Shown here: positions 11,952 to 21,492 of the stretch, one piece after another
How the letters are laid out: each line of letters begins with the position of its first letter
How positions within the stretch are numbered: position 1 is the first letter of the stretch
Assembly (NCBI RefSeq): GCF_018882205.1
Contig: NZ_JACVOU010000001.1
Coordinates: 186,001 to 250,000 of the forward strand
Length of the DNA stretch: 64,000 nucleotides
Direction: 5' to 3'
DNA from: Polynucleobacter bastaniensis
GTDB taxonomy: Bacteria; Pseudomonadota; Gammaproteobacteria; Burkholderiales; Burkholderiaceae
The notes under the pieces: generated by a model
The model's database searches: none
Seen by the model: only the letters and a program-made list of their open reading frames with translations
Told to the model about the DNA's origin: nothing
Made by a program: the position numbers and the translations under genes

Positions 11952-13859
11952 ATGGTTTCTTTTAAAAAACCAGATCTCGACTCGTTTCAAGAGCGCATTC
12001 ATATTGCGACCCTATTTGTCACCTTCTGTTTCTTGTTATTAGTCACGAGATTGGTGTGGCTGCAACTAGTGAGTCATAGCAAATACGCCCTGCTGGCAGA
12101 AAGCAATAGAATCGCATTAGTTCCCGCACCAGCAAATCGCGGTCTTTTAATAGACCGCAATGGAATCGTTATTGGCAGAAACTATTCAGCATTGACCTTA
12201 GATGTAAATGCCGAAGAAGTTAAAGGCAATGTTGATGAGCTGATCGATGAGCTCTCTCAAATTGTGTTGATTTCCCCCAGAGATCGTAGAAATTTCAAGC
12301 GCTCACTTGAAGATTCTCGCAAAATGGGTACCTTTCCCCTCAGATCGATGCTCACCGAAGTAGAAACAGCCCGCTTTATGGTTAATCGCTATCGCTTTCC
12401 AGGCGTCGAAATACGTGCCCGAAGCTTTCGAGAGTACCCCTATAACGAGCTAGCCTCGCATCTGATTGGTTATATTGGGCGAGCCTCTAAGCAAGATATC
12501 GAGCGCATGCAAATTGAAATTGATAACTCCAAAGCGGGTGATCCTGATGCACTACAAACTTCATTTCTGCCGGGCATTCACTATGTAGGGAAAATTGGCA
12601 TAGAGCAAAGTTACGAAACAGTATTGCGAGGCAGGCCAGGATATGATGAGGTGGAGATTACTGCAGGCGGCAAACCCGTGCGCACACTTTCTAGTTCACC
12701 ATCGGTACCAGGGAAAAATGTGGTGCTCTCGGTTGATATCAAGCTGCAATACTTAGTTGAGCAACTCTATGGAAATTTCCGGGGTGCATTTGTTGCGATT
12801 GAGCCTGAGACTGGCGATATCTTGGCATTTGTTTCTAAGCCTAACTTTAATCCCAATGACTTTGTTGAGGGCATCGACTCATTAACCTGGAAAGAGTTGA
12901 ATGACTCGCCACAGAAACCACTCTATAACCGCCCGCTTAAGGGAATTTATCCGCCGGGGTCAACCTATAAACCATTTATGGCGCTCGCCGCTCTAGAAAC
13001 TAAAAAGCGTACGCCATCACAAACTATATCCGACCCGGGTTATTTTGATTTTGGTAACCACACCTTCCGTGATGACAAGAAAGGTGGGCACGGCATAGTT
13101 GATATGCAAAAGTCGATTGTTGAGTCTTGTGATACCTACTACTACTTGTTAGCACGTGATATGGGCGTCAACATGATGCATGACTTCATGAAACCACTTG
13201 GCTTTGGTCAAATTACTGGTATCGATCTACAAGGTGAATCAAAAGGTGTGCTGCCATCCACCGAGTGGAAGAAAAATACCTTCAAAAAACCAGAGCAACA
13301 AAAATGGTATGAAGGCGAAACAATTTCTCTGGGCATTGGTCAAGGCTATAACGCATTTACTATTTTGCAGCTAGCACATGGCATGGCCAATTTAGCCAAT
13401 AACGGCATTGTGATGAAGCCGCATTTAGTAAAGGCAATTGAAGATCCCTTCACAAGAAATCGCACCCTGACTACACCCAAGGAAAGTTATCGAATTGATC
13501 TCGCGCCTGAGAATATTGAGATAGTTAAGAAGGCGATGGTCGAAGTAAATAATTCTGGGACCTCTGCATCCGTTTTTAAAGGTACCGGATACCAAGTTGG
13601 CGGCAAGACTGGAACAGCGCAGGTATTCAGTTTGAATTCGAAAGAATATCACCACGGATCTACAGCAGAATTTTTACGCGATCATGCTTTGTACGTTGCT
13701 TTTGCCCCTGCAGAAAAGCCCACTATCGTCATTGCGATGGTTGTTGAGAATGCAGGATTTGGTGCACAGTATGCTGCGCCAATTGCGCGTAAAGCACTTG
13801 ATTTTTATCTTGAAGGTAAATGGCCAAAGGAGATTCCTGAATGGAAAAGAGCGCCATAA
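11952..13859 (+). CDS. mrdA: Penicillin-binding protein 2 (elongasome transpeptidase)
   Basis: 635 residues. A single N-terminal membrane anchor (about 20-40) is followed by the dimerisation domain (ANRGLLIDRNG) and the transpeptidase domain with the catalytic motif SxxK in PPGSTYKPF, SxD in SCDTYYY and KTGT in GGKTGTAQVF. It crosslinks side-wall peptidoglycan in the periplasm as partner of RodA, whose gene overlaps its 3' end by 19 bp. Confidence 0.97.
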   Translation: MVSFKKPDLDSFQERIHIATLFVTFCFLLLVTRLVWLQLVSHSKYALLAESNRIALVPAPANRGLLIDRNGIVIGRNYSALTLDVNAEEVKGNVDELIDELSQIVLISPRDRRNFKRSLEDSRKMGTFPLRSMLTEVETARFMVNRYRFPGVEIRARSFREYPYNELASHLIGYIGRASKQDIERMQIEIDNSKAGDPDALQTSFLPGIHYVGKIGIEQSYETVLRGRPGYDEVEITAGGKPVRTLSSSPSVPGKNVVLSVDIKLQYLVEQLYGNFRGAFVAIEPETGDILAFVSKPNFNPNDFVEGIDSLTWKELNDSPQKPLYNRPLKGIYPPGSTYKPFMALAALETKKRTPSQTISDPGYFDFGNHTFRDDKKGGHGIVDMQKSIVESCDTYYYLLARDMGVNMMHDFMKPLGFGQITGIDLQGESKGVLPSTEWKKNTFKKPEQQKWYEGETISLGIGQGYNAFTILQLAHGMANLANNGIVMKPHLVKAIEDPFTRNRTLTTPKESYRIDLAPENIEIVKKAMVEVNNSGTSASVFKGTGYQVGGKTGTAQVFSLNSKEYHHGSTAEFLRDHALYVAFAPAEKPTIVIAMVVENAGFGAQYAAPIARKALDFYLEGKWPKEIPEWKRAP

Positions 13860-14992
13860 ACAAAGCAAAGCAAATATTCCTGAGCATTTTCAGCGGGCTA
13901 GACCGCCAGCTAGGCTATATTCTGCTTGGTTTAGCGGGCATTGGATTTATTACCTTCTTATCCGCAAGTCAAAATACACCCGTTCGCTTTGAAGATGAGT
14001 TGCGCAACTTAGTCCTTTCGTTTGCGGTGATGTGGACTGTTTCTCGCATTCCACCAAAGTGGCTAGAGATGGCCGCAGTATGGATTTATGGAATTGGAGT
14101 TGCGCTGCTGATTGCAGTCGCGATATTTGGGTTAATTAAAAAAGGTGCAAGACGTTGGCTCAATATTGGTTTTGTAATTCAACCATCTGAGATCATGAAA
14201 ATTGCAATGCCACTCATGTTGGCCTGGTACTTCCAAAAACGGGAGGGCATTCAAAAGTCTTGGGACTATGGGGTGGCAGCAATCATTCTTGGGATTCCAG
14301 TGCTGCTCATTGCGCGTCAACCTGACTTGGGTACTGCACTCTTGGTATTTGCTGCCGGTATGTATGTAATCATTCTCGCTGGATTGCCGTGGAAATGGAT
14401 CCTCCCATTCATAGGTATTGGTGCATTTGGAATCATCCTCATCATTATTTTTGGCAGTACTATCTGCGCCCAAGATGTTGTGTGGCCGCTAGTTCATAAC
14501 TACCAAAAACATCGAGTGTGCACTTTGCTCGACCCGAGTAGCGACCCACTTGGAAAAGGCTTTCATACCATTCAGTCGATGATTGCAATCGGTTCAGGTG
14601 GATTTTTTGGTAAAGGCTGGTTCCAGGGCACGCAAGCCCATCTCGAATTTATTCCCGAAAAACATACCGACTTTGTCTTTGCTGTTTTCTCGGAAGAGTT
14701 TGGCTTGCTGGGTAACTTAGTGATGTTGGCACTTTTCTTCGCTTTGATTAAACGAGGCTTAGCCATCTCTGCTAGTGCGCCGAATCTGTTCACTCGCCTG
14801 CTAGGCGCATCTGTCACACTGATTTTCTTTACCTACGCCTTTGTCAACATCGGTATGGTGAGTGGTTTATTGCCCGTGGTTGGAGTTCCACTACCTTTCA
14901 TCAGTTATGGAGGAACTGCCTTAGTGACTCTGGGGTTTGGTGCTGGAATTTTGATGAGTATTCATCGCCATCGACGCTTGGTACAAAGCTAA
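13841..14992 (+). CDS. rodA: Peptidoglycan glycosyltransferase RodA
   Basis: 383 residues, SEDS family with about ten membrane helices. Polymerises lipid II for cell elongation. Conserved stretches include QPDLGTALLV, DPLGKGFHTIQS, PEKHTDFVFAVFSEEFGL and GVPLPFISYGGTALV. It starts inside the 3' end of mrdA and is the last gene of the shape operon, followed by a terminator at 15042. Confidence 0.97.
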   Translation: MEKSAINKAKQIFLSIFSGLDRQLGYILLGLAGIGFITFLSASQNTPVRFEDELRNLVLSFAVMWTVSRIPPKWLEMAAVWIYGIGVALLIAVAIFGLIKKGARRWLNIGFVIQPSEIMKIAMPLMLAWYFQKREGIQKSWDYGVAAIILGIPVLLIARQPDLGTALLVFAAGMYVIILAGLPWKWILPFIGIGAFGIILIIIFGSTICAQDVVWPLVHNYQKHRVCTLLDPSSDPLGKGFHTIQSMIAIGSGGFFGKGWFQGTQAHLEFIPEKHTDFVFAVFSEEFGLLGNLVMLALFFALIKRGLAISASAPNLFTRLLGASVTLIFFTYAFVNIGMVSGLLPVVGVPLPFISYGGTALVTLGFGAGILMSIHRHRRLVQS

Positions 14993-15041
14993 GATTTGAG
15001 CTTAGGCATGTGTTCCAATTTTTTACATTTACCCTAGAAAC

Positions 15042-15068
15042 AAAAAAGCCTGGCATGCCAGGCTTTTT
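15042..15068. terminator. Bidirectional Rho-independent terminator, rodA / HU
   Basis: AAAAAAGCCTGGC, then ATGCCAGGCTTTTT: a GC-rich stem flanked by A-run and T-run, so it can stop transcription from both the convergent rodA operon and the HU gene. Confidence 0.92.
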
Positions 15069-15085
15069 CATCAACAAAGCAAGAA

Positions 15086-15370
15086 TTACTTCTTTCGCTT
15101 GTTAACTGAATCTTTAAATGCTTTACCAGCAGAAAACTTAACAGTTTTAGCAGCAGCAATTTTGAGTGGCTCACCAGTTTTTGGGTTACGGCCCATACGT
15201 GCAGCGCGCTTACCAGAAGAAAAAGTACCAAAACCGATCAGTTGTACTGAGTCGCCTTTAGTAACAGCTTTAATGATTTGCTCAATAGCAGAATTCAATG
15301 CAAATTCAGCTTTGGCTTTTGAGATCTCAGCGTCGTCAGCAATCGCTGCGATTAGTTCTGCTTTGTTCAA
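15086..15370 (-). CDS. hup: DNA-binding protein HU
   Basis: 94 residues. Nucleoid-associated dimeric protein that bends DNA non-specifically. It starts [11 protein letters not shown] and has the beta-arm signature [18 protein letters not shown], with the DNA-intercalating RNPKTGE turn. The C-terminal tail is Lys-rich. HU rather than IHF is favoured by the sequence and the isolated single gene. Confidence 0.95.
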   Translation of the reverse strand: MNKAELIAAIADDAEISKAKAEFALNSAIEQIIKAVTKGDSVQLIGFGTFSSGKRAARMGRNPKTGEPLKIAAAKTVKFSAGKAFKDSVNKRKK

Positions 15371-15484
15371 GTGAAGCTCCTTATAGATATTTATATCAGC
15401 GCACCTTGCGCTTACATGATTTTAACCACAAAAAATTACAAAAATAAAGTTGCGTCACAGCAAAATTTTTTTATTGCCTATTTT

Positions 15485-15850
15485 TTACTCTTCTATAACT
15501 GTCACATCAGATACAAAATACTCAGTATCGCCAAAACAGCTTGTAGGCAATCCGATATGCTGCTCATATTTAAGGGCGACTTTTTTGCCCAGATTAGCGT
15601 TAATTTTTTGTGCCACAACATCATCACGCACTGTAAAGAGGAATTTTTCTGACATGGTTCCCGGCATGGACACCATAGCTAGCTCGCCTTCCCAGGTTTT
15701 ACATACATAGCCTCGGTTGGAAAACTTTTGCACATAGCCAGCACGCTCACCACTGCCGTAGCTCCAATTGAACATAATCCAAGTATAGGCTGCCAAACCA
15801 GCCAAGCCAATCAATATTAGGCTTAAAAGCCATTTTACGAATCTATTCAT
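15485..15850 (-). CDS. Small membrane-anchored protein of unknown function
   Basis: 121 residues. One hydrophobic helix near the N-terminus (about 7-27, WLLSLILIGLAGLAAYTWIM), then a short soluble, probably periplasmic domain with RGYVCKTWEGELAM and two cysteines. Homologues I recall carry misleading enzyme names; nothing in this sequence supports an enzyme. It has its own gap to HU on one side and to the LpxO gene on the other. Confidence 0.7.
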   Translation of the reverse strand: MNRFVKWLLSLILIGLAGLAAYTWIMFNWSYGSGERAGYVQKFSNRGYVCKTWEGELAMVSMPGTMSEKFLFTVRDDVVAQKINANLGKKVALKYEQHIGLPTSCFGDTEYFVSDVTVIEE

Positions 15851-16013
15851 GTGAATTTCCTTAACAAATCATCATTGCAGCACTGATTAGGTGCGTTCCC
15901 GGTGGCCTGCTATGACCCCAATCAACATTGGAGCATATTCATTATGAAAATAGGGGTGAAATAGCGCTCCATACAAATTAAAATGTTGGTACTAACGCTA
16001 ATGGGTATATTCC

Positions 16014-16916
16014 ATGGAAATACGTCACATTATTTTTCTGATCTTTGTTGTATCGGCTGTCTACGTTTACTCTAGAGGAAAGGTGCGATTTGGCTTAGTT
16101 CGCTCTTTAACAGACTACCAAGTACTTTTAGCGCCAATTAACTGCCTGCTCTACTTGTTTTCAAAAACCAAGGCTGGGGCATTTATTCCAGTTGCAGACT
16201 TTCCCGAAATGAAGCCCCTGCAAGATCATTGGCAAATCATCCGTGATGAAGCGCTCGCTTTGAACGCGGATGGGGCCATAGCAGCCGCTACGGGATATAA
16301 CGATATTGGATTTAATTCCTTTTTTCGCACAGGCTGGAAACGCTTTCACCTCTATTGGTATGGCAAAGAAATGCCGTCAGCGCAGCTCCAATGCCCTAAA
16401 ACTGTTGCCATCCTCAAATCAATCCCCTCAATCAAGGCGGCGATGTTTGCCTCACTGCCTCCCGGGGCAACGCTAGTAAGGCACCGAGACCCCTATGCGG
16501 GCTCACTACGCTATCACATTGGCCTAGTCACCCCAAATGATCCCAAGTGCTTTATTAATGTGGATGGAGAGCGGTACTACTGGAAAGATGGTGAGCCAGT
16601 GATGTTTGATGAAACTTATATCCACTATGCGGCCAACGAAACAGAGCACCAACGCATTGTCTTATTTTGCGATGTAGAGCGGCCGGTTCACACTAAATTG
16701 GTGCAATTATTGAATCGCTGGTTTGGGCGTTACGTCATGAGCGCAGCCTCTTCCCAGAATGTTGAAGGGGAGAGAGTGGGATTTGTAAACGTTCTCTTTA
16801 AGTATTTTTACCATCTCAGGGCGCAAGCCAAAAAACTCAAAGCAAAACATCGCAGCGTGTATTACATCGGAAAATGGGTTTTAATTTTAGGAATTCTGTA
16901 CGCCATATTTTGGTAA
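16014..16916 (+). CDS. LpxO-like Fe(II)/2-oxoglutarate lipid A hydroxylase
   Basis: 300 residues. An N-terminal membrane helix (about 5-20) and a hydrophobic C-terminal helix flank an aspartyl/asparaginyl beta-hydroxylase-type domain. The HxD iron ligands are in RHRDPYAGSLRYH and the distal His in ETYIHYAANET, with an Arg for 2-oxoglutarate shortly after. LpxO hydroxylates a secondary acyl chain of lipid A at the inner membrane. A late-acyltransferase gene lies 1 kb downstream. The substrate is inferred from family resemblance. Confidence 0.8.
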   Translation: MEIRHIIFLIFVVSAVYVYSRGKVRFGLVRSLTDYQVLLAPINCLLYLFSKTKAGAFIPVADFPEMKPLQDHWQIIRDEALALNADGAIAAATGYNDIGFNSFFRTGWKRFHLYWYGKEMPSAQLQCPKTVAILKSIPSIKAAMFASLPPGATLVRHRDPYAGSLRYHIGLVTPNDPKCFINVDGERYYWKDGEPVMFDETYIHYAANETEHQRIVLFCDVERPVHTKLVQLLNRWFGRYVMSAASSQNVEGERVGFVNVLFKYFYHLRAQAKKLKAKHRSVYYIGKWVLILGILYAIFW

Positions 16917-16919
16917 ACC

Positions 16920-17216
16920 TTAGGGGCTCAAGGCCTCTGTAATCTGCTCTGGGGTGATTGAGCCCCAGATTTCCACTCTCTTGACGCGGCTACTTTGTCC
17001 TGACAAGAGCTGAATTTGTTTTTGCGGCACCCTCAATTGCCTAGAAAGCCAAGACAGCAGCATTTCATTTGCCCTGTTTTCGAGGGCAGGGGCCTGCAGA
17101 GATATCTTGAGACAGCCATCATGCAGACCAACCACCTTGGTCAGCTTTGCGCCTGGCTGGCAATGCAAATGAAGAACAATGCCAGTGGGGGTTTGCTTTA
17201 ACCAAATAGGCATCAT
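16920..17216 (-). CDS. DUF167 (YggU) family protein
   Basis: 98 residues, soluble. Matches the DUF167 family by VLHLHCQPGAKLTKVVGLHDG, LKISLQAPALENRANEMLL and the C-terminal SGQSSRVKRVEI. Function unknown across the family. Convergent with the LpxO-like gene (3 bp apart) and divergent from the carbonic anhydrase gene with 22 bp between starts, which is very tight for two promoters. Confidence 0.88.
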   Translation of the reverse strand: MMPIWLKQTPTGIVLHLHCQPGAKLTKVVGLHDGCLKISLQAPALENRANEMLLSWLSRQLRVPQKQIQLLSGQSSRVKRVEIWGSITPEQITEALSP

Positions 17217-17238
17217 TAAAGTACTTTAAACTCAAACC

Positions 17239-17904
17239 ATGATTATGAAGAACTCCAACGCCTTAGACCAGCTATTTGCCAATAATCGCGAATGGGCGGA
17301 AGCCATGATCGCCAAGGATGCTAATTTCTTTAAGCGTCTAGTTTCACAGCAGGCGCCAGAATATTTATGGATTGGTTGTTCAGACAGTCGCGTACCCGCA
17401 AACGATATCGTAAACCTGCTGCCTGGCGAACTTTTTGTTCATCGTAATGTTGCCAACGTGGTGGTCCATACCGATCTGAACTGCCTATCTGTAATTCAGT
17501 TTGCTATCGACCTGTTGAAGGTCAAACATATTTTGGTGGTGGGGCATTACGGCTGCTCAGGCGTCCATGCCGCCCTAACTGATAAACGGGTTGGCCTTGC
17601 TGATAATTGGTTACGTCATGTGAAGGATGTGCATCAAAAACATGAACGATATCTTGGCGAAGTGATCCCATCTCCAAAACGTCAAGATCGCCTATGCGAG
17701 CTCAATGTCATTGAACAAGTAGTCAATGTTTGTGAAACTACTATTGTTCAAGATGCGTGGGCTAGAGGGCAAGACCTCACGGTACATGGATGGACTTACC
17801 GTCTCGAGACCGGCCTAGTCAATGATTTAGGCATGTCTATTAGCTCTACCGAAGAAATGAATGTGCGCTACGCTAAATCATTATCTCGCTATGACGCTGA
17901 ATAA
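17239..17904 (+). CDS. can: Beta-class carbonic anhydrase
   Basis: 221 residues. Interconverts CO2 and bicarbonate in the cytoplasm. Zinc ligands are visible: Cys and Asp in WIGCSDSRVPAN and His-x2-Cys in VVGHYGCSGVHAA. Two starts, 17239 and 17245, differ by two residues. It is followed after 8 bp by the acyltransferase gene, probably in one transcript. Confidence 0.95.
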   Translation: MIMKNSNALDQLFANNREWAEAMIAKDANFFKRLVSQQAPEYLWIGCSDSRVPANDIVNLLPGELFVHRNVANVVVHTDLNCLSVIQFAIDLLKVKHILVVGHYGCSGVHAALTDKRVGLADNWLRHVKDVHQKHERYLGEVIPSPKRQDRLCELNVIEQVVNVCETTIVQDAWARGQDLTVHGWTYRLETGLVNDLGMSISSTEEMNVRYAKSLSRYDAE

Positions 17905-17912
17905 ATTGAGTT

Positions 17913-18800
17913 TTGTTTAAAAACTTTTCAAACTATTCTGGGGTAGCACTCCTTAGATTTCTGGCGTCGCTTCCCTACAAGACTTTAGTCTCTGTCGGCT
18001 ATGGCTTAGGCTATCTAGCAGCTCACATTCCTAATGATCGCAATCGCGTGGTTCAAAAAAACTTGAAGCTCTGTTTCCCTGAGCTAAGCGAAACAGAAGT
18101 TGATCAACTTAGAAAGCAACATTGGCGACTACTAGGCCGCAGCTTAGTTGAAAAAAGCATTATTTGGCTGGGCAGCAAAAAACAGCTTGCCGATATGATT
18201 GAGGTTCGCTCGGAGGTTGATCTAAATGATAGACTGCCACGCATTTTAGTGAACATGCATTTTATTGGCATTGAAGGTAGCATTATTCTGAGCGCACTTG
18301 CCAAGGAAAAAGGTTGGCCTCGTACCTCTGGCTTTTTTCAAAGAATGAAAAGCCCCTTCTTTAACAAGAAGATTGTTGAATGGCGCAATCGCTTCGGTGG
18401 AAATTCGATTGATCGCCAAGGAAACTCGCTTGAACTCATTCGAGAGATCCGCAAGGGGAGCTTCATCATCATTGCGCCTGATATTGATTTAGGCCTCAAA
18501 GACTCTGCTTTCGTTCCCTTTTTTAATATTCAAACCAATACGATCACAGCTGTATCGCGTCTAGCTAAAATCACAGGGGCGCAGGTCTGCATGATGATCA
18601 CTACCCTCAAGAAAGATGAGGCTGGCTACATTTGTACTATTAGCAAACCTCTTGAGAATTTCCCAACCGAAGATCCTGAAGCCGATACTGCGCGGCTCAA
18701 CACCATTTTTGAAAAAGAAATTAGACTCAGGCCAGCTGAGTACTACTGGGTTCATAAGCGTTTTAAAAACAGGCCGCCCAATGAGGCTAGCCCTTACTAG
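17913..18800 (+). CDS. Lipid A late acyltransferase (LpxL/HtrB family)
   Basis: 295 residues, starting at TTG (17913). An N-terminal hydrophobic segment is followed by the acyltransferase H-x4-E motif in NMHFIGIEGS (about residue 110) and IAPDIDLG. It transfers a secondary acyl chain to Kdo2-lipid A at the inner membrane. No ATG near the N-terminus fits the family better. A second, more divergent copy is in the cassette array at 33.3-34.2 kb. Confidence 0.88.
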   Translation: MFKNFSNYSGVALLRFLASLPYKTLVSVGYGLGYLAAHIPNDRNRVVQKNLKLCFPELSETEVDQLRKQHWRLLGRSLVEKSIIWLGSKKQLADMIEVRSEVDLNDRLPRILVNMHFIGIEGSIILSALAKEKGWPRTSGFFQRMKSPFFNKKIVEWRNRFGGNSIDRQGNSLELIREIRKGSFIIIAPDIDLGLKDSAFVPFFNIQTNTITAVSRLAKITGAQVCMMITTLKKDEAGYICTISKPLENFPTEDPEADTARLNTIFEKEIRLRPAEYYWVHKRFKNRPPNEASPY

Positions 18801-18823
18801 GACAATTGCCCGATAATGCTGTC

Positions 18824-19561
18824 ATGGAAGAAAAAATACGCGTATCCAAGCTACTCTCCGAGCTGGGTCTTTGCTCCCGACGCGAGGCAGACTCTTATAT
18901 CGAGCAAGGCTTGGTCACCGTCGATGGTGAAGTAGTCAATGAGCTTGGCTCCCGAGCTTTTCGCCATCAGAAGATTGAGCTCCAGTCTGGCGCTAAAGTG
19001 CAGCAGGCATCTCGGATTACGGTCATTTTGAATAAGCCAGTCGGCTTCATCTCTCACTTTGATGACGAGCAAGAGTATCAACCAGCAGCCTCGCTCATCA
19101 CGCCCGAGAACTACTTTGCCAGCCCACTGGATAAGGGACGTAACCCGCGCTTCAATACTCGCGGCTTGGCGCCTGCCGGTCGCCTAGATATTGATTCCAC
19201 TGGCATGCTGGTCTTAACTCAAGATGGCCGCATCGCAAAACTCCTCATTGGTGAAAATAGCCCCGTCGAGAAAGAGTACTTAGTCCGAGTTGAAGGCGCA
19301 CTCTCTTTTGACGATTTAGATCGCCTCAAACATGGCCTGGAATTAGATGGCGTCGTTTTAAAGCCAGCCCAAGTCAGCTGGCAGAACGAAGACCAACTTC
19401 GCTTTGTTCTGCGCGAAGGCCGCAAGCGTCAAATTCGTCGTATGTGTGAAATCGTTGGTCTCCGAGTTTTAGGTCTCAAACGCGTACGTATGGGCAGAAT
19501 TTCTCTGGGTGCCCTACCACCCGGGAAATGGCGTTTTGTAAGGCTCGAAGAGCAATTCTAA
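18824..19561 (+). CDS. RsuA/RluB/RluF-type rRNA pseudouridine synthase
   Basis: 245 residues from the ATG at 18824; an upstream in-frame TTG at 18806 is less likely. An N-terminal S4 RNA-binding domain (IRVSKLLSELGLCSRREAD) precedes the catalytic domain with the nucleophile Asp in GRLDIDSTGML and the terminal REGRKRQIRRM. Converts a specific rRNA uridine to pseudouridine. The site (16S or 23S) cannot be set from sequence alone; the insert DKGRNPRFNTRGL resembles RluF. Confidence 0.9.
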   Translation: MEEKIRVSKLLSELGLCSRREADSYIEQGLVTVDGEVVNELGSRAFRHQKIELQSGAKVQQASRITVILNKPVGFISHFDDEQEYQPAASLITPENYFASPLDKGRNPRFNTRGLAPAGRLDIDSTGMLVLTQDGRIAKLLIGENSPVEKEYLVRVEGALSFDDLDRLKHGLELDGVVLKPAQVSWQNEDQLRFVLREGRKRQIRRMCEIVGLRVLGLKRVRMGRISLGALPPGKWRFVRLEEQF

Positions 19562-19612
19562 GAAGCTCCACCCGTCTATAATTCTGTCTACTAGATTGAG
19601 CGCAGAATTACC

Positions 19613-21241
19613 ATCGACACCACCACCCCCAGCACTCCCGGTGCAGAAGTTTTAAGACGCCGTAGCTTCGCCATCATCTCTCACCCAGATGCCGGTAAGA
19701 CCACGCTTACTGAAAAACTCTTGCTATACGCGGGTGCGATTCAGATTGCGGGTAGTGTTAAAGCCCGCAAGGCCAGCCGACATGCTACCTCAGACTGGAT
19801 GGAGATTGAGAAACAGCGTGGTATTTCTGTAGCCAGCTCAGTAATGCAAATGGAATATCGCGATTGCATTATTAATCTTCTAGATACCCCGGGTCACCAA
19901 GACTTCTCCGAGGATACTTACCGCGTATTGACTGCAGTTGATTCTGCATTGATGGTAATTGATGCTGCTAATGGTGTTGAGTCACAGACCTTGCGCTTGC
20001 TTGAAGTCTGCCGTGCGCATAATACGCCCATTGTGACCTTCATCAATAAAATGGATCGCGAAGTAAAGCCACCCATGGAGCTCATGGATGAGATTGAAAC
20101 TGCACTTGGCATTGAAGTGGTTCCTTTTACATGGCCAGTAGGCATGGGCAAATCCTTCGCCGGTGTGATTGATATTACCAACTCTCAAATGCGAATGTTC
20201 AAGGCAGGCGAAGATCGCGTGACTGAAGATTCTCATGCCATTGTTGATATTAACGATCCCGCCCTAAAAGAGCGTCTCGGTACTGATCTTGAAAATGCAC
20301 TTGCTGAAGTAGATTTAATTAAAAATGCGATGCCTGCTTTTAACCGAGAGGCCTTTCTAGCAGGCCGTCAGTCACCAGTATTCTTTGGCTCAGCCATTAA
20401 TAATTTTGGTGTACGTGAAATTCTCAATACCTTAGTTGAGCTTGCACCATCACCGGGATCACGCAAAGCATTACAGCGCGAAGTGAGCCCAGCAGAGAAT
20501 AAATTTTCTGCAGTGGTCTTTAAGATTCAAGCAAACATGGATCCAGCCCATCGAGATCGCGTTGCTTTCTTGCGTATTTGCTCGGGGCATTTTCAGCGGG
20601 GCATGAAGCTGAAGATTTGTCGTAATGGCAAAGAAGTGCGCACCAATAATGCACTTTCTTTCTTATCGCAACGACGCGATATCTTAGATGAAGCTTTCCC
20701 TGGTGACATTATTGGCTTGCCAAACCATGGCCTACTTCGATTGGGCGATACGCTCACAGAAGGCGAGCAATTGCAATTCACGGGCTTACCATTTTTTGCT
20801 CCAGAAATTTTCCGTATGGTCGAGTCTGCAGATCCATTACGCTCCAAGCAATTACGCACCGGCCTAATGCAGCTTGGCGAAGAGGGTGCGATTCAGGTAT
20901 TTCGTCCAATGACTGGTGGCACTATGTTGCTTGGCGCATTTGGACAACTGCAGTTTGAAGTGGTGAGCCATCGCCTACAAACTGAATATGGAGCGGAAGT
21001 GCGTTTACTGCCGGCACGCTATAACTTGGCCCGCTGGGTAAGCTCCGAAGATCCTGTGGCACTCAAAAAATTCATGCTAGAAAATATTCACCGCATGGCA
21101 GAGGATGTTGTGGGCGCCTCCGTATTTTTAGCTAGCCATAAATCTGAACTCGATGTTGCTCAACAGCGTTGGGAATCCATTCGGTTCCATGCCCTAAGAG
21201 AGCATGCAGGGCTGATATATCAATCAGACCTCGCTGGTTAA
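19613..21241 (+). CDS. prfC: Peptide chain release factor 3, non-standard start
   Basis: GTPase that recycles RF1/RF2 from the ribosome. The G1 P-loop HPDAGKTTLTE, SDWMEIEKQRG, DTPGHQD and NKMDRE are intact. The first ATG/GTG/TTG in this frame is the TTG at 19721, which lies after the P-loop and would remove it. In-frame sequence continues back to a stop at 19592 and contains only ATT (19595, 19607) and ATC (19613, 19616-type codons are not starts) as near-start codons. I use the ATC at 19613, which gives 542 residues with an N-terminus of family length. Rare-codon initiation or a base error must be assumed. Confidence 0.9.
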   Translation: MDTTTPSTPGAEVLRRRSFAIISHPDAGKTTLTEKLLLYAGAIQIAGSVKARKASRHATSDWMEIEKQRGISVASSVMQMEYRDCIINLLDTPGHQDFSEDTYRVLTAVDSALMVIDAANGVESQTLRLLEVCRAHNTPIVTFINKMDREVKPPMELMDEIETALGIEVVPFTWPVGMGKSFAGVIDITNSQMRMFKAGEDRVTEDSHAIVDINDPALKERLGTDLENALAEVDLIKNAMPAFNREAFLAGRQSPVFFGSAINNFGVREILNTLVELAPSPGSRKALQREVSPAENKFSAVVFKIQANMDPAHRDRVAFLRICSGHFQRGMKLKICRNGKEVRTNNALSFLSQRRDILDEAFPGDIIGLPNHGLLRLGDTLTEGEQLQFTGLPFFAPEIFRMVESADPLRSKQLRTGLMQLGEEGAIQVFRPMTGGTMLLGAFGQLQFEVVSHRLQTEYGAEVRLLPARYNLARWVSSEDPVALKKFMLENIHRMAEDVVGASVFLASHKSELDVAQQRWESIRFHALREHAGLIYQSDLAG

Positions 21242-21264
21242 CTCTAACGTGGGCTTGATTGCGG

Positions 21265-21492
21265 CTAATTGCAATCAAACACCACCAGTAACTGAGTATC
21301 GTTTTTTCTAAACGATGCAGTCTTGCCGTATTGTGCGCAATATGCATTGGCTTTTGGTGTCAGTGAGGCAATAGAGTCGTCATTACTATTCAGAAAGGTC
21401 ACATGATTCGCATCTGAGGCATCGGTATAAACCGCAGCGCAAGCACTCAAGCCAATCATGCTTAGCAACAAAATATATTTGAAATGAATCAT
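21265..21492 (-). CDS. Small lipoprotein, unknown function
   Basis: 75 residues. A signal peptide with lipobox LSAC (Cys at about 18) predicts an outer- or inner-membrane lipoprotein of about 57 mature residues, with two more cysteines. No family recognised. Its ATG overlaps the stop of the upstream DUF2798-like gene by 4 bp. Confidence 0.7.
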   Translation of the reverse strand: MIHFKYILLLSMIGLSACAAVYTDASDANHVTFLNSNDDSIASLTPKANAYCAQYGKTASFRKNDTQLLVVFDCN

